In this document: piece after piece, positions 35,791 through 43,435 of the stretch
How the letters are laid out: every line of letters begins with the position of its first letter
How positions within the stretch are numbered: position 1 is the stretch's first letter
Source of the DNA: CAVVJA01 sp963801715
GTDB taxonomy: Bacteria > Actinomycetota > Actinomycetes > Mycobacteriales > Jatrophihabitantaceae
Direction of reading: 5' to 3'
Assembly: GCA_963801715.1 (NCBI GenBank)
Contig: CAWDGB010000017.1
Location: forward strand, 40,785-104,784
Length of the DNA: 64,000 bases
Translations under genes and position numbers: made by a program
The notes under the pieces: generated by a model
The model's database searches: none
What the model saw: only the letters and a program-made list of their open reading frames with translations
Told to the model about the DNA's origin: nothing

Positions 35791-37633
35791 GAGTCAGCAC
35801 TCCTTGCAGCATCTCGGCGAGGTCGGCCGCGCGGAACGGCATGCCACGGACCTGCGTGACGCTGATGACGTCTACCAGGTATTTCGAACGAATGAGCATC
35901 GCGAGCTGGCCAAGGTTCATCTCCGGCAGTACGACCTTGTCGTAGCTGGCAAGCACGGTGCCCAGATTCGACGGGAACGGGTTCAGGTTCCGCAAATGAG
36001 CCTGAGCAATCGCGTATCCGGCTCGACGCACCCGTCGCGCCGCGGCGCCAATCGTTCCGTAGGTCGATCCCCAGCCGATGACCAGTACCCGCGCGTCCCC
36101 GTCGGGGTCGTCGACCGTCAGCGGCGCGATGGTGCGAGCAATCCCGTCGACCTTGGCCTGTCGCGTGCGAACCATGAAGTCATGGTTGTCGGGGTCGTAA
36201 GAGATGTTGCCGGTGCGGTCGGCCTTTTCGATGCCGCCCACCCGATGCTCCAGGCCGGGTGTACCGGGAATCGCCCACGGCCGAGCCAACGTGTCTGGGT
36301 CGCGAAGGTAGGGCAGGAACGTGCCGTTGGCGCCGTTCGGCTCGGTCGCGAAGGGCACTGAGAGGTCAGGCAGATCGGCGACATTCGGGAGGCGCCAGGG
36401 CTCGGAGCCGTTTGCCAGGTATCCATCAGACAGCAGGAACACCGGCGTGCGGTAGCGCAGTGCGATGCGCACGGCCTCGAGTACCGCGGCGAAACAGTCG
36501 GCTGGTGATTGAGCCGCGACGATCGGCACGGGCGCCTCACCGTTGCGGCCGAACATGGCCAGTAGCAGGTCGGACTGTTCGGTCTTGGTCGGCAGCCCGG
36601 TAGACGGCCCGCCGCGTTGAATGTCGCAGACGACGAGAGGTATCTCCAGGGATACGGCGAGGCCGATCGATTCGCCTTTCAGCGCAATCCCAGGTCCGGA
36701 CGACGTGGTGACAGCGAGCGATCCGCCGAAGGCGGCTCCGATTGCCGCGCCGATGCCAGCGATCTCGTCCTCGGCCTGGAAGGTGCGTACTCCGAATCGC
36801 TTGTGCTTGGACAGCTCGTGCAGGATGTCTGACGCTGGCGTAATCGGGTAGGCGCCGAGGAACAAGGGCAACCCGGCCCGCTGGGCCGCGGTGATCAGCC
36901 CGTAGGACAGGGCCATGTTGCCGGTGATGTTCCGGTACACGCCGGCCGGCAGCGGCGCCGGTTTCACCTCGTAGGAAACCCCGAAGGACTCTGTTGTCTC
37001 ACCGAAGTTCCAGCCCGCTTTGAACGCCGTGATGTTCGCGTCGGCGATGTCGGGCCGGCTGGCGAACTTCTGCCGCAAGAATTGCAGCGTTCCCTCGACG
37101 GGCCGCGAGTACATCCATGACAGCAGGCCCAGCGCGAACATGTTCTTGCTGCGGCCGGCGTCTTTGCGTGACAGCGACGTCCCCGCGAGCGCGTCGAGGG
37201 TGAGTTGCGTGAGATCGACCGCGTGGACGGTGAACGAGTCCAGCGTGCCGTCGTCGAGCGGGTTGCTCGTCCAGCCGATCCGGGCCAAGGCCCGGTCAGT
37301 GAAGTCGTGGGTGTCGACGATGATGGTGCCGCCCTTAGGCAGGTCGACGAGGTTTGCCTTCAACGCGGCCGGGTTCATGGCCACCAGGACGTCAGGCCGA
37401 TCGCCGGGCGTCAGGATGTCGTGGTCGGCGAAGTGCAGCTGGAAGGACGAGACCCCGGGCAGGGTGCCGGCCGGAGCACGTATCTCGGCCGGGAAGTTCG
37501 GTAACGTCGACAGGTCATTGCCGAAGCTCGCGGTCTCCTGGGTGAAGCGATCACCGGTGAGCTGCATGCCGTCGCCGGAGTCCCCAGCGATCCGAATGAC
37601 CACACGGTCGAGCTGCTCGACGTTCTTGGACAT
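35783..37633 (-). CDS. korA: 2-oxoacid:ferredoxin oxidoreductase alpha subunit (gamma-alpha fusion)
   Basis: 616 residues. The gamma domain comes first (RIAGDSGDGMQLTGDRF, LPNFPAEIRAPAGT, AMNPAALKANL), then the alpha pyrimidine-binding domain (GAYPITPASDILHELSKH, FQAEDEIAGIGAAIGAAFGG, TTSSGPGIALKGE). ATG at 37633 with GGAGG upstream was chosen; the frame continues upstream into Gly/Pro-rich non-conserved sequence. First gene of the kor pair, divergent from the WXG-like operon across about 410 bases. Confidence 0.93.
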   Translation of the reverse strand: MSKNVEQLDRVVIRIAGDSGDGMQLTGDRFTQETASFGNDLSTLPNFPAEIRAPAGTLPGVSSFQLHFADHDILTPGDRPDVLVAMNPAALKANLVDLPKGGTIIVDTHDFTDRALARIGWTSNPLDDGTLDSFTVHAVDLTQLTLDALAGTSLSRKDAGRSKNMFALGLLSWMYSRPVEGTLQFLRQKFASRPDIADANITAFKAGWNFGETTESFGVSYEVKPAPLPAGVYRNITGNMALSYGLITAAQRAGLPLFLGAYPITPASDILHELSKHKRFGVRTFQAEDEIAGIGAAIGAAFGGSLAVTTSSGPGIALKGESIGLAVSLEIPLVVCDIQRGGPSTGLPTKTEQSDLLLAMFGRNGEAPVPIVAAQSPADCFAAVLEAVRIALRYRTPVFLLSDGYLANGSEPWRLPNVADLPDLSVPFATEPNGANGTFLPYLRDPDTLARPWAIPGTPGLEHRVGGIEKADRTGNISYDPDNHDFMVRTRQAKVDGIARTIAPLTVDDPDGDARVLVIGWGSTYGTIGAAARRVRRAGYAIAQAHLRNLNPFPSNLGTVLASYDKVVLPEMNLGQLAMLIRSKYLVDVISVTQVRGMPFRAADLAEMLQGVLTHD

Positions 37634-38045
37634 CTGCGAACGATCGCCTCCGGTTTCCCCAGTTTTGGACAACCCCCGTTCCGGCGGCGGGCCACCGGAA
37701 GGCGACGGGCCGGCGGCGCCGGTCGGGGAACCGTATGTCGTCCCGGCGTCGTAAACCCGCCTCATACATCCTACGGAAAACCCCACCGTGGGCGCTGGCG
37801 GTGTCCCTCACCCGGCACTGTGTCACCGATACGCCGCGCTGCCGCATCTGCCGCCCGGTGGTCACCCAGGCGGCCCACGCGGCCGGTGGGCACCCCACGC
37901 CACCTTACGGACAAGCGCGCCACCTTATGGACCACAACCGCGCCGCCTGTGGACAACCGCGCCGCCTGTGGACAACCGCGGAGGCTCCGTCGGGATCACC
38001 GCCTACATTCGTCCTCCACCAGCCCCGGACTGTCAGGAGGCGCCG
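37634..38045. promoter_or_regulatory. divergent intergenic region between korA and the WXG-like pair
   Basis: About 410 bases without a convincing gene. It must hold the promoters of both operons. Its right half contains degenerate 19-base tandem repeats, annotated separately. No confident -10/-35 pairs could be assigned. Confidence 0.4.
37948..37975. repeat. two DnaA-box-like TGTGGACAA sites in a 19-bp tandem repeat
   Basis: TGTGGACAA occurs at 37948-37956 and 37967-37975, each within the unit GCGCCGCCTGTGGACAACC. The reverse complement TTGTCCACA is the actinobacterial DnaA-box form. Two degenerate relatives (TTACGGACAA and TTATGGACCA) lie just to the left, at about 37905 and 37925. It is not near dnaA or dnaN, so this is a titration or regulatory cluster at most, not an origin. 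Confidence 0.5.
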
Positions 38046-38333
38046 ATGACCACGATCCAGGTCGACCTCGGCGGGCTGCAGCTGCTCGCCACTCGGCTGG
38101 CCGAGGTGCGGGCACGGCTTGCGGCCGATGCCGGCGGTGACCTGGCGGGTCGCTGCCCCGACCCGCTTGTATCCGCTGCTCTCCACTCCGTCCAGGAGGA
38201 CTGGTCGCGCAAACGCAGACTCGTCTGCGGCTACCTCGACGCCGCCAGCTCTGCTGTCCGCCAAGCCGCAGTCGCCTACGCGACGGTGGAGTCCGGGGTC
38301 GGTCGCGCTGCAGTCATCGGCGGCGGGAGATGA
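38046..38333 (+). CDS. small helical WXG100-like protein
   Basis: 95 residues, almost entirely predicted helix (LQLLATRLAEVRARLAAD, then DWSRKRRLVCGYLDAASSAV). Trp53 near the centre replaces the usual Trp-X-Gly turn. Size, helix-turn-helix layout and pairing with the following gene are like ESAT-6/CFP-10-type partners, but the motif is not canonical. ATG at 38046 with AGGAGG-like GTCAGGAGGCGCCG upstream. Overlaps the next gene (ATGA). Confidence 0.6.
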   Translation: MTTIQVDLGGLQLLATRLAEVRARLAADAGGDLAGRCPDPLVSAALHSVQEDWSRKRRLVCGYLDAASSAVRQAAVAYATVESGVGRAAVIGGGR

Positions 38334-39490
38334 GACTGCATGCGAGGCCGCTGGACCTACCGCTCGGCAGCCCGGTACTGGCGGCCGCCATCTGTGCGGC
38401 GATGGCGTCACCGGCTGGCCACGGCGACGAGTTGCGCGCGGTCGCCGCGGCACTGCGTGCTACCGCGGAGGCCTTGCGAAGCGCGCTGCGCCAGCTTCGC
38501 AGCATTGCCCAGCCCGGCTCACTCTGGTGTGGCGAGGCGGGTCGCGCCTTCTCGGCCAAGCTTGCCGAGCCGTCCGAGGCCCACTTGGACGAGGTACCGG
38601 CTCGATATGAGGGATACGCTGCCGCATTGTCGAGCTATGCGGCACAGGTCGACGAAGCCCACCGTGATCTGGTTGCTGCGCAGTCGGCTGCCGCCGACGC
38701 GGTCCGTGCGTATGGCGTGATCGTTGCGCGGCCCGGCGCACCGCCCTCGGCCGCGGTCCGCGGCGCCGAACAGGCCTGTTTGCTCGCAGCCGGCCGATAC
38801 AAACGTCGCTACGACCAGTGGGTCGCGGACATCAACCGCTGCGTGGATCGGCTGGCCGTTGTCGATGACACCGACCATCTGCACAACCCACACGGATGGC
38901 ACGCGGCCGTCGATGCGGCGGCTCGGGTCTTCGGAGACATGTCAACGATCACCGCGGTGCTCGGCGTGGTGGCCCTTGCCGCTTGTCCGCCAGCCGCACC
39001 GGCGCTGTTCGCCACGTCGATGGTCACGTCCGGTGTTGCGCTCGGGGCTGATATTGACCGCAGCGCGCAGTTCGGGGAGCACGTCACCGTAACGGACCTG
39101 GCGTTGGATGCCTTCGGCGCGATACCGCTGGCGGGGGCCGCGCGTGGGATGCGGTCAGCCGTACGAGCCGCCACCCATGCGCCGGCTGAAGCAAGCCGGG
39201 CTGGGGTCGCTGTGCGCGCCTATGGTCGAGCGCTCGGCCGGGCGTACCGGAATGACGTATGGCGGGAGCCAGTGCAGGCAGTGCAGGAGGCTAAGGCAGC
39301 GGGTGGCGCGCTCCGCCCGGCGACCAGGCCCATGGCGGCGCGCTTCCGTGACAACGTCGACGAGCTGGGTTCGGTCGGCGCCTCGCTGGCTCGAGACACG
39401 GTCGACCATCGCGACGAGGGGTACGTTCGCGCGGCCGTGCGTAGCCCGGCCCGCGTCGCCTGGACTCCCATCGCGGACTTGGCCAGCTGA
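38330..39490 (+). CDS. WXG-domain protein, candidate type VII-secreted protein
   Basis: 386 residues. The N-terminal 120 or so residues form a helical hairpin with a Trp-X-Gly turn (SLWCGEAGRAFSAKL), as in WXG100 and LXG proteins. A second helical stretch follows, then a glycine/alanine-rich hydrophobic segment (TITAVLGVVALAACPPAAPALF) and a basic C-terminal region. This resembles long actinobacterial putative type VII substrates. No nuclease, NADase or other toxin motif is visible at the C-terminus. No secretion ATPase lies in the window, so export is an inference. Confidence 0.6.
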   Translation: MRLHARPLDLPLGSPVLAAAICAAMASPAGHGDELRAVAAALRATAEALRSALRQLRSIAQPGSLWCGEAGRAFSAKLAEPSEAHLDEVPARYEGYAAALSSYAAQVDEAHRDLVAAQSAAADAVRAYGVIVARPGAPPSAAVRGAEQACLLAAGRYKRRYDQWVADINRCVDRLAVVDDTDHLHNPHGWHAAVDAAARVFGDMSTITAVLGVVALAACPPAAPALFATSMVTSGVALGADIDRSAQFGEHVTVTDLALDAFGAIPLAGAARGMRSAVRAATHAPAEASRAGVAVRAYGRALGRAYRNDVWREPVQAVQEAKAAGGALRPATRPMAARFRDNVDELGSVGASLARDTVDHRDEGYVRAAVRSPARVAWTPIADLAS

Positions 39491-40015
39491 TCGCATCTGC
39501 GTGTGTCTGTGTGTCTGTGTCCTGGGACGTGCGGAACGCGTCGGCCGCTATTGGCCACATGACGGATCCGACACATTTGTCCGTTCCTGCCTCGGTGTCG
39601 TCGAAATTTCGGCGCTTGCGAATTCGGAGTAGCGCCGCTCGGTGGCGCGGACTTGTCGAGTTCGGCGCCGTGCCGTATGTCGCGCGAAATTGCCAGGATC
39701 AGCTTTCTGCTCTTGTCCCCCGCATGGCTTCGGCTCCGCGGAGTCACCGCCTCGTCCCGGGCTCACCGCACCCATCCCCGGCAAACGCTGGCGATTCTCC
39801 GCGCGAGCAAGTCCCGCCGTGCCTCTACCGCGCCATAGCGCAGCGCCATGATTGCGAGGTTTCTGCAGATATACGGGTGGATGCTTCACTCGTGACAAGT
39901 ATTCGTTTGCGGCGGGATTGAGTTGCAGATTGTGGCCAACCGAGTGAGGAAATGGGATGTGCTGGGTATCAGTCGCCCGAGCAGCGAGGAAACCGGCCTT
40001 CAGGAGGTCGAAAGA
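39491..40015. other. 525-base stretch without a convincing gene
   Basis: It starts with a TGTGTCTG dinucleotide-like tract (about 39500-39525). Several frames stay open but have poor codon bias and no family features. The right end has the ribosome site of the next gene. It may contain that gene's promoter. Confidence 0.35.
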
Positions 40016-40423
40016 ATGTCCTGGGACGTGGTCTTGCCCGCATTCGAGATGGACTGCCGAGATTGGCTCGTCGTGACACCTAGTCCCGATGGCCTACCGG
40101 AGGAGGTGGGTGGGGCGCCGCTGTTGGCGGTGCTGTCGACGGCTGTGTTCGACGAAACGAACTTCCAGTCGGCGAGCGGTGTGCTCACGATCGGCTGGCT
40201 CGATGACGAGTCACGTGAACACTCTCGGGCCGGAGTCGCCGAACTCCTCGACCCGGACGGTCCGGCAGACGGTGAGCCGGGCGGCTGGACTATGCGCTAC
40301 CTCGTTCCGTCACCGGATAGGCAGCTCGGTCTACTGGCGGAGTTCAGCCTTGGCGACCACCCGGAGCTCGAGGTCCTGCGTCGGGTCGAGGCGCTCATGG
40401 CGTCCTTCCGATGGGCTCTCTGA
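40016..40423 (+). CDS. acidic protein of unknown function next to the WXG pair
   Basis: 135 residues from the ATG at 40016, which follows an excellent AGGAGG at 40002-40007. It is acidic, soluble, alpha/beta in appearance: MSWDVVLPAFEMDCRDWLVV, SGVLTIGWLDDES, ending in LEVLRRVEALMASFRWAL. No family recognised. Its place 525 bases after a WXG-type secreted-protein candidate would suit an immunity or chaperone partner, but nothing in the sequence proves that. Confidence 0.6.
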   Translation: MSWDVVLPAFEMDCRDWLVVTPSPDGLPEEVGGAPLLAVLSTAVFDETNFQSASGVLTIGWLDDESREHSRAGVAELLDPDGPADGEPGGWTMRYLVPSPDRQLGLLAEFSLGDHPELEVLRRVEALMASFRWAL

Positions 40424-40506
40424 CCCGGGATGTGCGACCGACCGACTGACGTCGCCGACGCGGGGCACTGGGGAACGCGAGACGGGCCGTCGGACGTTGT
40501 AATTAC

Positions 40507-41376
40507 GTGAACGGACTCGCCAACGGGGTCAAGACGGCCGCGCTGCTTGGTCTGCTGTCGGCCGCGTTCATCCTGATCGGCGGCGCGATCGGTGGTGCGC
40601 GTGGTCTGACCATCGGCCTGATCATCGCCGTGGTGATGAACGGGATCAGCTACTTCTATTCCGACCGCATCGCACTCGCCAGCATGCACGCCCGCCCAGT
40701 CAGCGAGGCGGAGCAGCCCGCGATGTACTCGATCGTCCGGGAGTTGGCCACTGCAGCACACCAGCCCATGCCGCGGCTGTACGTGTCGCCCACGATGCAG
40801 CCGAACGCGTTCGCCACCGGGCGTAGTCCGCGGCACGCCGCAGTATGCGCGACGGAGGGGATCCTGCAGATCCTTGACCGCCGCGAGATGCGGGCCGTTC
40901 TCGGCCATGAGCTCAGTCACGTCTACAACCGCGACATCCTGATCTCGTCGGTAGCTGCGACGCTGGCCGCCGGGATCACCTACATCGCCCAGTTCGCGCT
41001 GTTCTTCGGCGGGGGCAACGACGACCGCGATCGGAATCCGTTCGTCGGACTGATCATGCTGATTCTGGCCCCGATCGCCGCGGGACTCATTCAGATGGCG
41101 ATCAGCCGGTCCCGGGAGTATCAGGCCGACCAGTCCGGCGCCGTCCTCAGCGACGACCCGCTGGCCCTGGCGAGCGCGCTGCGCAAGCTACAGGCCGGGA
41201 CCCAGGCCCTGCCGCTACCGCAGCAGCCGGCCCTCGTGAGCACGAGCCATCTCATGATCGCGAACCCGTTCCGGGGTCAGGGCATGGCGAGCCTCTTCTC
41301 GACCCACCCGCCGATGGAGCAGCGGATCGCCCGGCTGGAGAATATGGCCAAGTCCGACCCGCGGTTCTGGAAGTAA
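40507..41376 (+). CDS. htpX: membrane zinc metalloprotease HtpX
   Basis: 289 residues. Two N-terminal helices, then the zinc site HELSHVYNRD, two further helices (SVAATLAAGITYIAQFALFF and LIMLILAPIAAGLIQMAI), and the downstream Glu ligand in SREYQADQSGA. It degrades misfolded membrane proteins. The GTG at 40507 has no clear ribosome site. Confidence 0.95.
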   Translation: MNGLANGVKTAALLGLLSAAFILIGGAIGGARGLTIGLIIAVVMNGISYFYSDRIALASMHARPVSEAEQPAMYSIVRELATAAHQPMPRLYVSPTMQPNAFATGRSPRHAAVCATEGILQILDRREMRAVLGHELSHVYNRDILISSVAATLAAGITYIAQFALFFGGGNDDRDRNPFVGLIMLILAPIAAGLIQMAISRSREYQADQSGAVLSDDPLALASALRKLQAGTQALPLPQQPALVSTSHLMIANPFRGQGMASLFSTHPPMEQRIARLENMAKSDPRFWK

Positions 41377-41404
41377 TCGACTCGGCCGGGGTTACGGCGG
41401 AGCG

Positions 41405-42280
41405 CTATCCGCTGAACGAGTCGGCGATCGCGAGGATGTACTGGCCGTAGCCCGATTTGGCGAGCTCCTCACCCAGCCGCCGGGCTTGAGCCACGTCGAT
41501 GTATCCCTGCCGGAGTGCGATCTCCTCGAGACAGGCGATGCGAACACCCTGCCGATGTTCGAGTACCTGCACGAACTGCCCGGCTTCCACCAGGGAGTCG
41601 TGGGTTCCGGTGTCCAGCCATGCAGTGCCGCGCCCGAGGTCGATCAGCCGCGCTGTTCCCCGCTCGACGTATACGTTGTTCAGGTCGGTGATCTCCAACT
41701 CGCCCCGCGCCGACGGCTGCAGTTGCTTGGCGATGTCGACGACATCGTTGTCATAGAAGTACAGCCCGGTGACGGCGAGGTTCGATTTGGGCCGGCTGGG
41801 TTTCTCTTCGATGGAGATGAGCCGGCCGTCGGCGCCCGCCTCGGCCACGCCGTAGCGCTCCGGATCGCGCACGTGGTACCCGAACAGTAGGCACCCGGTC
41901 GTCAGGTCCGCGGCTGCGCTGAGCTGCGTGCCCAGACCGTAGCCGTAGAAGATGTTGTCGCCCAGGATCAGGGCGGCGCTGTCATCACCGATGTGGTCAC
42001 GGCCGATGAGGAATGCCTCGGCCAGACCGTTCGGCTCGGGCTGGACGGCATAGGTCAACGTCAGTCCAAGCTGTGATCCGTCACCCAGCAGCCGAATGAA
42101 CTGCTCTTGGTCGTGGGGCGTCGTGATGATCAAGATCTCGCGAAGCCCGGCGAGCATCAGGGTCGACAGCGGGTAGTAGATCATCGGCTTGTCGTAGACC
42201 GGCAGCAACTGCTTGCTGATCGAACGCGTGATGGGATGCAGACGGGTCCCGGACCCGCCCGCCAGGATGATGCCCTTCAT
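41405..42280 (-). CDS. rmlA: glucose-1-phosphate thymidylyltransferase
   Basis: 291 residues. MKGIILAGGSGTRLHPIT is the nucleotide-binding start; KQLLPVYDKPMIYYPLSTLM, LGDNIFYG, EEKPSRPKSNLAVTGLYFYD and GRGTAWLDTGT follow. It makes dTDP-glucose, the first step to dTDP-rhamnose for cell-wall polysaccharide. The ATG at 42280 is fixed by the conserved N-terminus. Other rml genes are not in the window. Convergent with htpX. Confidence 0.95.
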   Translation of the reverse strand: MKGIILAGGSGTRLHPITRSISKQLLPVYDKPMIYYPLSTLMLAGLREILIITTPHDQEQFIRLLGDGSQLGLTLTYAVQPEPNGLAEAFLIGRDHIGDDSAALILGDNIFYGYGLGTQLSAAADLTTGCLLFGYHVRDPERYGVAEAGADGRLISIEEKPSRPKSNLAVTGLYFYDNDVVDIAKQLQPSARGELEITDLNNVYVERGTARLIDLGRGTAWLDTGTHDSLVEAGQFVQVLEHRQGVRIACLEEIALRQGYIDVAQARRLGEELAKSGYGQYILAIADSFSG

Positions 42281-42297
42281 GATCGGTGTCGTGGCCC

Positions 42298-42789
42298 CTA
42301 GCGATAGTTGACGAATTGCAGGGCGACATCGAGGTCCGCGTTGCGGAGCAGCGCGATGACAGTCTGGAGGTCGTCCTTCTTCTTGCCGCTGACGCGGAGC
42401 TGGTCGCCCTGGATCTGGGCCTGCACGCCCTTGGGTCCTTCGTCGCGCACCAGCTTGGCGATCTTGCGAGCACGGTCGGAGTCGAGACCCTGTTTCAGCG
42501 TTGCCGCGATGACGTACTGCTTGCCCGACTGCTTGGGATCGCCCGCGTCCAACGACTTCAACGAGACCGATCTCTTGACCAGCTTTTCCTTGAAGACCTC
42601 CAGCGCCGCCTTCGCGCGCTCCTCGGTGTCGGCCTTGATGGTGACCCCCAACTCGCCGGACCACGCGATGCTCGCGTTGGTCCCGCGAAAGTCGAAGCGT
42701 TGGCCGACCTCCTTCGCGGCTTGGTTGAGCGCGTTGTCGACCTCCTGGCGGTCGACCTTGCTCACCACGTCGAACGACGCATCGGCCAT
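42298..42789 (-). CDS. YajQ family nucleotide-binding protein
   Basis: 163 residues: MADASFDVVSKVDRQEVDNA at the N-terminus, RFDFRGTNASI, KQVIAATLKQGLD-like core and QVQAQIQGDQLRVSGKKKDDLQ-type end (DUF520). Members bind RNA or cyclic nucleotides. Starts at the ATG at 42789 with a GAGGGA site. The usual actinobacterial neighbour of a tRNA-Tyr gene, as here. Confidence 0.92.
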   Translation of the reverse strand: MADASFDVVSKVDRQEVDNALNQAAKEVGQRFDFRGTNASIAWSGELGVTIKADTEERAKAALEVFKEKLVKRSVSLKSLDAGDPKQSGKQYVIAATLKQGLDSDRARKIAKLVRDEGPKGVQAQIQGDQLRVSGKKKDDLQTVIALLRNADLDVALQFVNYR

Positions 42790-42924
42790 GATCGTGAGTC
42801 CCTCCTCGCTGCGGTCCTGCCGAACCGACGGTATCGGACGGACGGAGGGCGGTCGGTCCTGGTCGGCCCCGTGTAGGCTGACCAACCGTCGCCGGTCCCG
42901 CCGGCGACGCGTTCAGCAGTACCA

Positions 42925-43009
42925 GGCGGGTTGCCCGAGTGGCCAAAGGGAGCGGTCTGTAAAACCGTCGGCTCAGCCTACGTTGGTTCGAACCCAACAC
43001 CCGCCACCA
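42925..43009 (+). tRNA. tRNA-Tyr (anticodon GTA)
   Basis: Acceptor stem GGCGGGT pairs with ACCCGCC (42999-43005), followed by discriminator A and encoded CCA. The anticodon loop CTGTAAA sits between CGGT and ACCG. A long variable arm (class II) follows, and the T arm is GTTGG-TTCGAAC-CCAAC. All features fit bacterial tRNA-Tyr. Confidence 0.95.
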
Positions 43010-43014
43010 GAGAA

Positions 43015-43034
43015 TTCCCAGCTATTGTTGGGAA
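43015..43034 (+). terminator. hairpin after tRNA-Tyr
   Basis: TTCCCA, eight-base loop, TGGGAA, six bases downstream of the tRNA 3' end and followed by AAACTCTC. Position suits a tRNA terminator. Confidence 0.4.
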
Positions 43035-43435
43035 AACTCTCACGCTCTCCGCTGGCAGCCGAACAGCAAAGCGAACGGTCCGCAGAACCGTCGGCTCGGT
43101 ACTGGCCCGCGCACCCCGCCGGATTCTTCGCCAACATGTTCGGGACATACAGCTACAAAGGCACCAGATCGAAACCTGTGAGGCTTCTGACATGTCGAAT
43201 TGCTGCGCCGCTCCGGAACTCGCGGGATGTACGCGGGATCGATCAAGGCCTAACCAACCGTCCTGGGGCAGGAGTAAAGATCATTTCTACGCAACCGGCC
43301 GCCTCAATACCCGTCCTGACAGGCGCGCAGGACGTTCCCTTGGGGCTGAGCACAGATGAAACGATATGAAGTACCGCTACGTCGGCCGATTTGCTCTCGG
43401 GCGGGAACAGGGCCACCTGGCGATCGCTCGGCGCA
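43035..43435. other. intergenic region with a short echo of the tRNA-Tyr sequence
   Basis: No gene seen in about 400 bases. At 43087-43098 the 12-mer AACCGTCGGCTC repeats the anticodon-stem/variable-arm part of the tRNA-Tyr, and the preceding GGTC is also shared. This may be chance or a residue of an insertion at the tRNA. Confidence 0.3.

Noticed and set aside
37905..37980. Replication origin
   Set aside because: DnaA-box-like repeats are few and there is no dnaA, dnaN or AT-rich unwinding region nearby.
39511..39921. Plus-strand frame of about 136 residues in the gap after the WXG-domain gene
   Set aside because: No ribosome site, poor codon bias and no recognisable features.
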